From NCBI GenBank assembly GCA_013044405.1, contig JABEUR010000062.1, forward strand, positions 1-56,323: a stretch of 56,323 nt of DNA, read 5' to 3'. The DNA comes from Acidimicrobiaceae bacterium (GTDB lineage: Bacteria > Actinomycetota > Acidimicrobiia > Acidimicrobiales > RAAP-2). The notes beneath the pieces are model-generated. The model did no database searches and was not told where the DNA came from. It saw only the letters and a list, made by a program, of their open reading frames with translations. This document shows positions 38,751 to 48,421 of this stretch, one piece after another (positions within the stretch are counted from its first letter, which is position 1; every line of letters starts with the position of its first letter). The translations under genes were made by a program, and so were the position numbers.

Positions 38751-38758
38751 CCGAGAAG

Positions 38759-38779
38759 CACGTCGACGCCGTCGACGTG
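38759..38779 (+). promoter_or_regulatory. Hairpin in rpsO-pnp intergenic/pnp leader
   Basis: cacgtcgac-gcc-gtcgacgtg: perfect 9-bp stem, 8 nt after the rpsO stop. Confidence 0.55.
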
Positions 38780-38885
38780 TTCAACACATCCGAGGCCTCG
38801 GAGGCCAGTGGAGAACAGTCGCCCCAAGCGAAGGTTGCCCACTGGGATCCGGGCGGAGTGTTGCTAACCAAATAGGAGCAATTCC

Positions 38886-41354
38886 ATGTCTGACGCAATC
38901 CGCGTATCCAGCCCAATCACGGGCACTGAAAAAAATCTGAGTTTCGAGGCCGGACGCCTCGCCCAACTCGCCGACGGGGCCGTGGTCGCTCGAATCGGAG
39001 ACACGATGCTTTTGGCCACGGTCGCCGCCGCCAAGACCGTACGCGAGGGAGTTGACTTCTTTCCTCTGACGGTCGACATCGAAGAACGGGCGTACGCCGC
39101 GGGCAAGATTCCTGGGGCGTTCTTTCGTCGTGAGGGCAAACCTTCGGACCAGGCCGTGTTGACGTGCCGACTCATCGACCGCCCGTTACGTCCCTCGTTC
39201 CCGAAGGGGTTCCGTAACGAAGTCCAAGTCGTGGGAACCATCTTCAGCGCCGACCAGGAGAATCCGCATGACGTCCTAGCCATCAATGCCGCGTCCGCAG
39301 CGTTGATGATCTCCGGGATTCCCTTCGAGGGCCCGATTGGGGCCGTTCGTATGGCTTACACGATCGACGGAGAATGGGTTCCGCACCCCACGTTTGGTGA
39401 GGGTGACGCGGCGACCTTCGAGTTGGTCGTCGCCGGACGCGCCCTTAGTGACTCCTCGGACTCTGATGTTGCCATCATGATGGTCGAGGCCGGTGGGACT
39501 GAAGGTTCCTTCGAGAAGTACGCCGACGGAGCCCCGAAGGTCAGTGAAGAAGTCCTCTCGGTCGGTCTCGAAGCGTCAAAACTGTGGATTCGCGAATCCA
39601 TCAACTTGCAGCGTCAACTCGTCAAGGAGTTCGTCGCCGTTCGTGGTCCGATCAAGGCCATGGAGTACAAGGCGTTGACCGACTACCAAGATGACGTCTT
39701 CGAACGCGTCGAAGCGGTTGGTTACGACGCGGTCTCCGAGGCGAACAAGCTGACCACCAAGACTTCGCGAAACGAAGCCCTCGAAGCTGCCACGGCCGGT
39801 GTCATCGAACAGTTGTCGCACGAATTCGCCGACCGAGTCGGCGAGATCAAGGCGGCAGTCAAGTCGCTGACCAAGAAGATTGTGCGCCAACGCATCGTCC
39901 AAGAGGGGGTCCGCATCGATGGTCGCTCCGCGAGCGACATCCGTCCGCTCTCTGCCGAGATCGACTTGTTCCCGATGACCCACGGCTCGGCATTGTTCCA
40001 ACGCGGCGAGACTCAGGTCGTCAATGTGACGACTCTTGGTATGCCGCGCATGCGTCAACAGCTTGACACCATCACTCCCGACGAGTGGCGTCGCTACATG
40101 CACCACTACAACTTTCCTCCCTACTCGGTTGGCGAGACGGGTCGAGTGGGCATGCCCAAACGTCGCGAGGTCGGTCACGGCATGCTCGCCGAGCGAGCAC
40201 TGATCCCCGTATTGCCGAGCGAGCAGGACTTCGCCTACACGTTGCGCGTCGTTTCAGACGTCCTGCAGTCCAATGGATCGACGTCAATGGCGTCGGTCTG
40301 TGGATCGACGCTGTCGTTGATGGCGGCCGGCGTGCCAATCAAGGCGCCCGTTGCGGGCATCGCTATGGGCTTGGTCTACGAGGGCGGAGACTACGTGACC
40401 CTGACCGACATCTTGGGTGCCGAAGACGCATTCGGTGACATGGACTTCAAGGTGGCGGGCACGGCCGACGCCGTTACGGCCCTGCAGTTGGACACGAAGA
40501 TCGACGGACTTCCCGCTGATGTACTGTCGCGCGCTCTGCTCCAGGCGAAGCAGGCACGCCTGCAGATCCTCGACGTGATCACCAGTACGATTAGCGAACC
40601 GCGTGGCGAAGTTGCCGCTGTCGCACCCAAGATCGTCACTCTGGAAATCCCGATTGACAAGATCGGCGAGGTCATCGGCCCCAAGGGTAAGGTCATCAAC
40701 ACGCTTCAGCAAGAGACCGGCGCGGATATCGCCGTGGACGACGATGGCGTCGTCGGAACGGTGACCATCGGAGCCAAGGATGGTCGAGCCGTGGAAGAGG
40801 CTCGTCGCCGTATCGCGCTGATTCTCGATCCGCCCACGCCCGAAGTGGGAGCGACGTACCCGGGTCGCGTGGTCAACCTCGCCAAATTCGGTGCGTTCGT
40901 GAGCATCATGCCCGGACGTGATGGACTCCTCCACATCTCCAAGCTGTCGCCGCTCAACGACGGCAAGCGAATCGGTCAGGTGGAAGACGTTCTCGAACTC
41001 GGTCAGGCCATTGAAGTGCGAGTGGACGACATCGACCCCCAAGGCAAGGTCTCGCTCTCGCTCGCGGGACAGTACGCCGATATGGTGGCCCCCGACAGCG
41101 AACCCCGTGCCCCTCGGGCGCCGCGCGACGGAGCTGAGCGTTCCGGGCGTGAGCGCGCACCACGCGATCGCGCGCCACGTGACCGCGCGCCGCGCGACTC
41201 ACAAAGCGCCTCTCGGCCCGCTCCCACGTCGAGTTTCGAGGCGGCCTTCGAAGCGGAGCTCGCCGGCGAAATTGGCGACTTGGGCCCCGGTGGACCATCG
41301 CTGAATGAAGGTGACGGCGGCGGTCGTCGCAGTCCGCGTCCGCGTCGGCGCTAA
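38886..41354 (+). CDS. pnp: Polyribonucleotide nucleotidyltransferase
   Basis: RPLRPSFPKGFRNEVQVV, RGETQVVNVTTLG, KH (IDKIGEVIGPKGKVINTLQQETGADI), S1 domain, Arg-rich tail. Confidence 0.97.
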   Translation: MSDAIRVSSPITGTEKNLSFEAGRLAQLADGAVVARIGDTMLLATVAAAKTVREGVDFFPLTVDIEERAYAAGKIPGAFFRREGKPSDQAVLTCRLIDRPLRPSFPKGFRNEVQVVGTIFSADQENPHDVLAINAASAALMISGIPFEGPIGAVRMAYTIDGEWVPHPTFGEGDAATFELVVAGRALSDSSDSDVAIMMVEAGGTEGSFEKYADGAPKVSEEVLSVGLEASKLWIRESINLQRQLVKEFVAVRGPIKAMEYKALTDYQDDVFERVEAVGYDAVSEANKLTTKTSRNEALEAATAGVIEQLSHEFADRVGEIKAAVKSLTKKIVRQRIVQEGVRIDGRSASDIRPLSAEIDLFPMTHGSALFQRGETQVVNVTTLGMPRMRQQLDTITPDEWRRYMHHYNFPPYSVGETGRVGMPKRREVGHGMLAERALIPVLPSEQDFAYTLRVVSDVLQSNGSTSMASVCGSTLSLMAAGVPIKAPVAGIAMGLVYEGGDYVTLTDILGAEDAFGDMDFKVAGTADAVTALQLDTKIDGLPADVLSRALLQAKQARLQILDVITSTISEPRGEVAAVAPKIVTLEIPIDKIGEVIGPKGKVINTLQQETGADIAVDDDGVVGTVTIGAKDGRAVEEARRRIALILDPPTPEVGATYPGRVVNLAKFGAFVSIMPGRDGLLHISKLSPLNDGKRIGQVEDVLELGQAIEVRVDDIDPQGKVSLSLAGQYADMVAPDSEPRAPRAPRDGAERSGRERAPRDRAPRDRAPRDSQSASRPAPTSSFEAAFEAELAGEIGDLGPGGPSLNEGDGGGRRSPRPRRR

Positions 41355-41430
41355 CTCCTCCATGAGACCCGTGTCGGGCCGTCTGAACGACTGCGCGGCA
41401 CGGGTTCTTCATTGTTCGTAGCGTGTTGGG

Positions 41431-44130
41431 GTGAGCATCGACACGGTCACTGGTCCAGCTCGCTGGTGGCGACCGATGCGTGGCGGCGATCGTCTCGCGC
41501 TGCTCCTCATGGTGCTGGTTCCTCTGATCATATTCGGGGTGCCGGCCCTCTTTGGTCATCCGGCCATTGCTCAGGACAATCTCATCCAGAACTTTCCGCT
41601 GCGCGTGCTGACGGGTCAACAGATTCGTTCGGGCCACCTGCCGCTGTTGAACCCCTTGGCGAACTCCGGGACACCGCTACTGGGCGGGATGAACGCCGGC
41701 TCGTTCTATCCGCTCACCATGCTCTTCGTATTCCTACCCGCAGTGGTCGCCTGGGTTCTCAATCTCGTCGCGATCTACGTGACGGCTGCGCTGGGAGTCT
41801 TCGCCCTCCTTCGATGGCACTCAGTCAAGACCCTGTCTGCGGCGGTCGCCTCCTTTGTCTTCGCGTACTCCGGGGCGATGATCGGACAGATGGTCCACCT
41901 CGGCGTGGTCCAGGGATTCTCCTTGATGCCGTGGATGATCCTCGCTCTCTCGGCGATGGCGCACTCGGTGGTGAGCGTGGACGACGTGCGTTGGACTGGT
42001 TACGCGCGACGGCTGATGCCTTCGGCCCTGGGGGTCTCGGGACTCTGGGCACTCGCATGTCTAAGTGGCGAACCGCGAGCGATCGCCGAACTCGAACTCT
42101 TGAGCGTGCTGATCGTCGCGACGTTAACTTTCGTACGAAGTGAACTGCAACCCAACACCTGGAGATCGCGCGTCGCTTATTTGGGGGGATTCGTTTCGGC
42201 AACGGCCCTGGGAGTGGTGATTGGCCTGGCGCAATTGTTGCCGGGTTGGACGTTCATCACCCAGTCCCAGCGGGCGTCGATCTCCTATTCGTTCTTTGGT
42301 GCAGGATCGCTGCCGGTGCGCTGGACGGCCATGCTTTTTGACCAGACCATCCTCGGCGGCAACGGTGTCTTGCACCAGCCAACGTTCTTCTCGAACTACA
42401 ACCTGCCTGAGGTGACTGGTTACACCGGTATCTTGGCGATGGTCGCGCTGAGTGCATTCCTCACCCGCTGCACGCGCCACGGCTGGCGTCATCGTGATCG
42501 GACCTACGTCCTCTATCTCGTCATCGTGATCGTTGGTCTGTTCGCCACGTGGGGAAGCTTCACCCCGTTCGGCCATCTCTTTCAGCACATTCCCCTCTTC
42601 GGCAGCACCAGACTGCAAAGTCGCAACATCGTTTTGGTCGACTTAGGGGCCGCGGTGCTGCTCGGCCGATGGCTCGATCGTCTCCAGGACCGTGACTTCG
42701 AGGGGGCTGGAATACTCGGCTGGCGGCGCTGGTTTACCCTGTTGCCCGCGGTGCTCACGGTGGCCGTCGCAGGAACCATGCTGATGGCGGGCAGGTGGTT
42801 GAGCCTCGAGCTCGGTGCGTGGCGGGGCTCAAACAACATGGCGAACTACGAGCAACCGACCCTGATCATCCAGATCGCCATCGCCGCCTCCATTGGCGCG
42901 GTGCTCTGGATCTGGCGCGAGCGCGTGAACCTCGTGCGTTGGCTGACGGTGATCGCCGTGGTGGACACCGTTGTCTTCCTGACTTTCTCTTCAACGGGCT
43001 TCGTCGCCGGACACGTGAACATCATGCCGTCTCGAGCGAGCGCTACGAGTCTGCTCGGTGGCTACGGAAGGTTCGCCTTGGTGGACCCCACCGGCGACCA
43101 CCTCGACCAGTTCGAGAATCTCGGCTCACCCAACATGAACGTCTTCACCGAGATCCCAAGTATTCAGGGCTACGGATCGCTGATTGAGTCGTTGTACGGG
43201 GACGTGACGGCATCGCACCCTCTGTTCAGTCTCGATCCGTGCAAGTTGGCCGACGGGACGTTCATCCAGCTGCGTCTGGCGTCATTTGCCATCTCCAGCT
43301 CTGAATTGAGTGGTCCGCTGACCCTCGCCTCGGCGCCAGGGTTGCGGTGCCTTCCACTCAAGAGCAATGTGCGCACCCAGCGCTACTTCGGCCAGTTACT
43401 GCTGGTGCGTGACATCACCGTCGAGGGCTCCAACGGACACCGAGTTTCGTCGGGCGAAGTCTTTGCCCGCCTGCTCGACGCCTCGGGTCGACCGTTCGGT
43501 CCGAAGATCGAGCAGACGGGCAAGACCATCAACTTCTTCAATTTCAGTGGTGTGCACGACGTGGCCTCGGGCGTTCAGATCGATGCGCCGTCCGGCGCGA
43601 AGATCTCCTCGACGACCGTCGCAGTGTCGGGGGCCATGTCTCAGACGTACTTACTGAACACTCCGTTTCAACAGGCGCTCTCTTCTCCGTTGTGGCATCT
43701 GACCGATACCGTGGGCACCATCGCCGTATTCAAGGCCACGCACGTTCGCCCGATCGCCTGGATCGGGACCAACAAGTCCACCTCGAAGATCCTGGACCTG
43801 CAGAACTCGGGCTGGGGCGATTCGTGGATCACCGTTCGCGCCGCACATCGAACTGTCTTGAAGCGCTCTCAGGCGTGGCTGGCCGGATGGCGAGCCACGG
43901 CTCGAAACACCGTGAGCGGGAAGGTCCTTTCGCTCGATGTTGTTCGTTCGGGTCTCATTCAGCAAGTCGTGGTGCCCCCAGGCACCTGGCAAGTGCACTT
44001 CCACTATCACGCCCCGTACATCGAGACGGGGCTCGCCGCATCCACCGCGGGTGCGTTGGTATGGTTCGCACTGCTTGGCTCCTGGCGGGGATGGTGGCGC
44101 CCAAGGCGGTCCAGTAAGGTTCGAACGTGA
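41431..44130 (+). CDS. Large polytopic membrane protein, YfhO-like
   Basis: 899 aa, many TM segments plus a late soluble domain and a final TM; QDNLIQNFPLRVLTGQQIRSGHLPLLNPLANSGTPLLGGMNAGSFYPL resembles the YfhO N-terminus. Confidence 0.7.
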   Translation: MSIDTVTGPARWWRPMRGGDRLALLLMVLVPLIIFGVPALFGHPAIAQDNLIQNFPLRVLTGQQIRSGHLPLLNPLANSGTPLLGGMNAGSFYPLTMLFVFLPAVVAWVLNLVAIYVTAALGVFALLRWHSVKTLSAAVASFVFAYSGAMIGQMVHLGVVQGFSLMPWMILALSAMAHSVVSVDDVRWTGYARRLMPSALGVSGLWALACLSGEPRAIAELELLSVLIVATLTFVRSELQPNTWRSRVAYLGGFVSATALGVVIGLAQLLPGWTFITQSQRASISYSFFGAGSLPVRWTAMLFDQTILGGNGVLHQPTFFSNYNLPEVTGYTGILAMVALSAFLTRCTRHGWRHRDRTYVLYLVIVIVGLFATWGSFTPFGHLFQHIPLFGSTRLQSRNIVLVDLGAAVLLGRWLDRLQDRDFEGAGILGWRRWFTLLPAVLTVAVAGTMLMAGRWLSLELGAWRGSNNMANYEQPTLIIQIAIAASIGAVLWIWRERVNLVRWLTVIAVVDTVVFLTFSSTGFVAGHVNIMPSRASATSLLGGYGRFALVDPTGDHLDQFENLGSPNMNVFTEIPSIQGYGSLIESLYGDVTASHPLFSLDPCKLADGTFIQLRLASFAISSSELSGPLTLASAPGLRCLPLKSNVRTQRYFGQLLLVRDITVEGSNGHRVSSGEVFARLLDASGRPFGPKIEQTGKTINFFNFSGVHDVASGVQIDAPSGAKISSTTVAVSGAMSQTYLLNTPFQQALSSPLWHLTDTVGTIAVFKATHVRPIAWIGTNKSTSKILDLQNSGWGDSWITVRAAHRTVLKRSQAWLAGWRATARNTVSGKVLSLDVVRSGLIQQVVVPPGTWQVHFHYHAPYIETGLAASTAGALVWFALLGSWRGWWRPRRSSKVRT

Positions 44131-44897
44131 AACGCGTGGCGATTGTCGGCGGAGCCGGTCGCATGGGTCAGGCCATTGCGCTCGGACTGGGTACGGGTCA
44201 CGACGTTGAAGTCGTTGCGCTGATCGACGTCCATGAGCCACCGGATCTTCACGGTGCTCGCTACGCATCGACCCTGGAAGGACTGGACCCACTCGATATC
44301 GATGTCGTCGTGGACTTCTCGGTGCCCGATGGCGTCGTCGCTTCAGCCGAATGGTGCGCCAAACACCGGGTCGCGTTGGTCGTCGGAACCACGGGGTTGA
44401 GCGCTGAACAGCGCCGGGCCGTTGTTGAGGCATCGAGCTCGGTGGGCATCGTTATCGCCTCGAACTTCTCTATCGGCGCAGTTCTGGCGGAGCGTTTCGC
44501 TGCTCAAGCAGCTCCCTACTTTGAGCGAGTAGAGATCATCGAGCTCCATCACGATCGCAAGGTCGACGCTCCTTCGGGTACGTCGATCGCCGCGGCGCGA
44601 GCGATCGCAGCATCGCGCGCGGCTTGCGGAAAAGAGCCGCTCATCGATCCAACCCAACTCGTCAGTCTCGACGGAGCGAGGGGGGCCAACGCCGAGGGCG
44701 GGGTGCGAATCCATTCGGTACGCCTGCCTGGACTCGTCGCTCACCAGGAGGTTCTCTTCGGTGGACCGGGTGAGGGTCTCACCATCCGACACGACTCATA
44801 TGACCGCCAGAGTTTCGTCCAAGGCGTCCTCGTGGCGGTTCAGACCATTGACAGCGCCCCGCGCCTGATCGACGGGATCGCTTCGCTGGTGACGTGA
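44127..44897 (+). CDS. dapB: 4-hydroxy-tetrahydrodipicolinate reductase
   Basis: VAIVGGAGRMGQAIA, VVGTTGLS, NFSIGAVL, EIIELHHDRKVDAPSGTS; ATGA-type overlap with previous gene. Confidence 0.95.
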   Translation: MKRVAIVGGAGRMGQAIALGLGTGHDVEVVALIDVHEPPDLHGARYASTLEGLDPLDIDVVVDFSVPDGVVASAEWCAKHRVALVVGTTGLSAEQRRAVVEASSSVGIVIASNFSIGAVLAERFAAQAAPYFERVEIIELHHDRKVDAPSGTSIAAARAIAASRAACGKEPLIDPTQLVSLDGARGANAEGGVRIHSVRLPGLVAHQEVLFGGPGEGLTIRHDSYDRQSFVQGVLVAVQTIDSAPRLIDGIASLVT

Positions 44898-44937
44898 TCG
44901 GTCACGTTGCTTCAGTAGAGGCTGGTAACTTCGTCTT

Positions 44938-45834
44938 ATGAAGTCTCCTCAATTCGGGCGCGTGCTCACCGCGATGGTGACGCCGTTCGCGCCCGACGGA
45001 TCTCTCGACTTCGACGTCGCCATTGAGTTGGCGCAATTCCTCGTCGACAACGGTTCCGACGGACTCGTCCTCGCCGGATCGACCGGCGAGGGATCTTCGC
45101 TCTCCGATGACGAGAAGCTCGAACTCTTCGCATGCATCGCCGGAGCGGTCGAAGTACCGGTCCTGGCTGGATCGACGTCATCGGACACCGCCCATTCGCT
45201 CGCTCTGACCGCGCGGGTGGCCGCCACGGGGGCGAGCGGCGTGCTCGCCACCACGCCGGCCTACGCTCGGCCCAACCAGCGAGGGATTGTCGAGCACTTC
45301 AGTGCGATCGCTCGGTGCACGGAGCTGCCGATCATGCTTTACGACATCCCGTCTCGTACCGGACGAAAGATCGCCGCGTCGACGACGATCGAACTGGTCG
45401 AGCAGCATGAGAACATCGTCGCCTTGAAAGATGCATCGGCCGATTTGGCGAACGCCGCGCACCTGAAGGCGGCACTGGGCGATCGACTTGATTTGTACAG
45501 TGGTGACGACTCTTTGGTGTTGCCCTTCATGGGAATCGGTGGGATCGGGATCGTTTCGGTTGCCGCCCATTGGGTTGGGCCGGAGTTCGCCGCGATGGTA
45601 CGAAGCGCCGGCGAGGGGGACTGGTCCGAAGCGCAACGGCTCAATGAGATGCTCGCCCCTAGTTGTTCATTCGAGTCAAGTGAGGCGTATCCCAATCCCA
45701 TGCCCACCAAAGCCGTGATGCGGGCCCTCGGCTTCGAAGTCGGCGAATGCCGACTTCCCCACGGGCCCTCCGATGCGCAACTCGATCGCCGGGCCAGCGA
45801 AATCATCTCCTCGACGCAAGCAGCCCGTGGCTAA
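44938..45834 (+). CDS. dapA: 4-hydroxy-tetrahydrodipicolinate synthase
   Basis: VLTAMVTPFAPDGSLDFDVA, VLAGSTGEGSSLSDDEKLEL, MLYDIPSRTGRKI, VALKDAS. Confidence 0.95.
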   Translation: MKSPQFGRVLTAMVTPFAPDGSLDFDVAIELAQFLVDNGSDGLVLAGSTGEGSSLSDDEKLELFACIAGAVEVPVLAGSTSSDTAHSLALTARVAATGASGVLATTPAYARPNQRGIVEHFSAIARCTELPIMLYDIPSRTGRKIAASTTIELVEQHENIVALKDASADLANAAHLKAALGDRLDLYSGDDSLVLPFMGIGGIGIVSVAAHWVGPEFAAMVRSAGEGDWSEAQRLNEMLAPSCSFESSEAYPNPMPTKAVMRALGFEVGECRLPHGPSDAQLDRRASEIISSTQAARG

Positions 45835-47488
45835 GGGCCACGTTCGAGTCACCTTCCTTGGTGGACTGGGCGAGATCGGTCGTAACTGTGCGGCCATCGA
45901 ACAAGACGGACGAATCGTGGTCATCGATGCGGGACTGATGTTCCCGGAGCCGAACATGTACGGGGTCGACCTCATCCTTCCCGATTTTCGTTGGTTGATC
46001 GAGCGCAAGGACCGGGTGGACGCAATCGTCTTGACCCATGGACACGAGGATCACACGGGTGCGTTGCGCTACCTGGTCAAAGACATCAACGTACCGATCT
46101 ACGGGTCGGCCCTCACCCTAGGATTCGCCCGCCATCGACTGAGCGAGGCCAAAGTGGCCAAGGACCTAACCTTCATTGAAGTCGCTGATGGGGAGCGGCG
46201 CCGCATCGGTCCCTTCGAAGTCGAGTTCATCCCGGTGACCCATTCGGTGCCGAGCGCGCACGCCCTGGCTTTTCGAACCAGTGCGGGAATCGTCGTGCAT
46301 TCGGGTGACTTCAAGCTCGACCTCACGCCTATCGATAATCGAAGAACTGACGTGGCGCGACTGGCGGCGCTCGGCGACGAAGGGGTCTCGTTGCTGCTCT
46401 GTGATTCCACCAACGCCGAGGAACCGGGCTTCACCGCCTCGGAGCGCTCGGTCGGTGGTGCGCTTCGTCGACTCTTCCTCGAGCGCCCAGAACGGCGGAT
46501 GGTCATTGCCTGCTTCGCCAGCCACATTCACCGCGTCCAGCAGATCATGGACGTGGCGAAGGAGCAGAACCGAAAGATTGTGCTGATGGGCCGCTCAATG
46601 GAAGCGAACGTCAAGCTCGCGCGAAAGCTCAACATCTTGCGCGTCGACGCAGCGGACTTGCTGGACCTCGAGAACATCGATCGCTATCAGCCGGGCGAGG
46701 TCTGCGTGATCTGCACCGGCAGCCAGGGTGAGCCACTCGCGGCGCTGGCCAAGCTGTCTCGTGGCGATGCGAGGTACATGAAGGTCGGCGCCGACGATAC
46801 TGTCGTCCTCAGTTCACATCCGATTCCAGGTAACGAATGGACCGTCGGGCGCGTGATCGACGACCTGCATCGCGCAGCCGCCGAAGTGATCCACTCGGGC
46901 AACGAGCCGGTCCACGCCTCGGGGCACGCCCGCCAAGGAGAGCTTCGGACGTTCCATCAACTGATCCGCCCCAAGAACTTCGTTCCCGTTCACGGCGAGT
47001 ATCGACACATGGTCCATCACGCCGAACTGGCCACGTCGATGGGACTGAGCCCCAAGCACGTGCTGATCTGCGAAGACGGTGATCAGATCGAGGTCAGCGC
47101 AACGGGCATCAAGAGAGCCGGCCAAGTACCCGCGGGATTCCACTACATCGATGGCAGCGCCGGTGACCTCGATGAACGACCCCTCGAGGAGCGCCGAATG
47201 CTGGCCGAATACGGGGTATTGCAGATCTCGGCGGGTGTCGACGCCAAACAACGCAAGCTCGTCCAGCCCGTGCGATTGACGCTTCGCGGATGGTTCGAAG
47301 GCGAGCACGATCGAGGTCTGCTCGACGCCGTGACCCACGAGGTCCGCAGCGCCATCGAATCTGAACTCAAAGAGGGCAAGGTTGACGCCGAGGCGCTCAA
47401 CAAGGTCGCCCAGCGCGCTGCTGGTCGACTCCTCGGACAGAAGTACCGCCGTCAGCCGGTGCTGATGGCGGCCATCGTGGTGCTCTAG
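45827..47488 (+). CDS. rnj: Ribonuclease J
   Basis: VTFLGGLGEIGRNCAAIEQDGRIVVIDAGLMFPEPNMYGVDLILPDF, LTHGHEDHTGAL, FVPVHGEYRHM; start GTG 45827 or ATG 45773. Confidence 0.95.
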   Translation: MAKGHVRVTFLGGLGEIGRNCAAIEQDGRIVVIDAGLMFPEPNMYGVDLILPDFRWLIERKDRVDAIVLTHGHEDHTGALRYLVKDINVPIYGSALTLGFARHRLSEAKVAKDLTFIEVADGERRRIGPFEVEFIPVTHSVPSAHALAFRTSAGIVVHSGDFKLDLTPIDNRRTDVARLAALGDEGVSLLLCDSTNAEEPGFTASERSVGGALRRLFLERPERRMVIACFASHIHRVQQIMDVAKEQNRKIVLMGRSMEANVKLARKLNILRVDAADLLDLENIDRYQPGEVCVICTGSQGEPLAALAKLSRGDARYMKVGADDTVVLSSHPIPGNEWTVGRVIDDLHRAAAEVIHSGNEPVHASGHARQGELRTFHQLIRPKNFVPVHGEYRHMVHHAELATSMGLSPKHVLICEDGDQIEVSATGIKRAGQVPAGFHYIDGSAGDLDERPLEERRMLAEYGVLQISAGVDAKQRKLVQPVRLTLRGWFEGEHDRGLLDAVTHEVRSAIESELKEGKVDAEALNKVAQRAAGRLLGQKYRRQPVLMAAIVVL

Positions 47489-48255
47489 TCGTCAGACTTG
47501 TCCGGTTCACCGCCATCAGCGTTGTTGCGTCCCGCACGCCAATAGGCCTTACGGCTGATCCGATCTTGATCGAGCCCCCGATCGACTAGGGCGACCTGCG
47601 CCGCCTTGGTGACACTGAACTCGCCAAAGAGGTAGGCGTGACCGACGTCGGGCGGGAATTCGAATGCCGCCAGTGCACTCAGTACACCAGAGGGATCGCT
47701 CGGGCCTCGACCCTGGCGGTCGATGAAAATACCGGTGACTCCTAAAGCGTCGTCGAATGCGCTCGTGACGACGTCGTCAAGTGCGTCGACCTCGACGATG
47801 AAGATCGCACGTCCGGGGGTCTCAATGGCTTGGGCCATCCGGTAGAAGGCCGCGAATCCGCTGGTGTCACCGATGAACAGATGCCAGTCGGCGTCGTGGT
47901 CGAGGGTGATCTTGCCGCGTGGACCTACGACGTCGACCTCGTCGCCGACTCGCGCGTTCGTGGCCCATCGAGAGCCCGAACCGTCGTGAGATGTCGTGAT
48001 CCAAAGCGTCAACGCGTCGCGATCCGTATCCACCGCGCGCACGCTGTACCGGCGTCGAGTGAAGTGGCCCGGCGAGCTGGCTAGACGGACCATGATGTCG
48101 TTCCCCGGCGCGCCAGCGAAGCGCGAGGCGTGGCCGAGAACCACCTCGTGGAGTGAGGGACCGAGGGAACTCGTAGAGATGACGTCACCGACGCCGCAGT
48201 CCACACCGAGTCGTGCGGCGAGTTCGATCGATGATTGGTGGGGGCTCGTGTTCAC
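47485..48255 (-). CDS. Siderophore-interacting (SIP) / FAD-binding reductase family protein
   Basis: RRRYSVRAVD FAD-binding region, LFIGDTSGFAAFYRMAQA, AYLFGEFSVTKAAQ...RISRKAYWRAGRNNADGGEPDKSDD. Confidence 0.85.
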   Translation of the reverse strand: MNTSPHQSSIELAARLGVDCGVGDVISTSSLGPSLHEVVLGHASRFAGAPGNDIMVRLASSPGHFTRRRYSVRAVDTDRDALTLWITTSHDGSGSRWATNARVGDEVDVVGPRGKITLDHDADWHLFIGDTSGFAAFYRMAQAIETPGRAIFIVEVDALDDVVTSAFDDALGVTGIFIDRQGRGPSDPSGVLSALAAFEFPPDVGHAYLFGEFSVTKAAQVALVDRGLDQDRISRKAYWRAGRNNADGGEPDKSDD

Positions 48256-48421
48256 CGAGCCAGCCTAATTGGACGACGTCACGGGGCTCCAAAGACGGCT
48301 CGTCCAGAGGCGTAGCGCCAGTGCGCTGGGCCGAAACGATGAAGTCACTTTGGTGGATGTTCTGGTGGCCAGGACTGATACCCGAGTGGCACCGATTGCG
48401 AACCTGCGTTCGGTAAGTTGG

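Noticed and set aside
41150-41210. RERAPRDRAPRDRAPRD repeat at the PNPase C-terminus
   Set aside because: Arg-rich repetitive tails are common in high-GC PNPases; simple low-complexity sequence.
41412-42143. 243-aa plus-strand ORF overlapping the YfhO-like gene in another frame
   Set aside because: Out-of-frame overlap with a convincing membrane protein; composition not protein-like.
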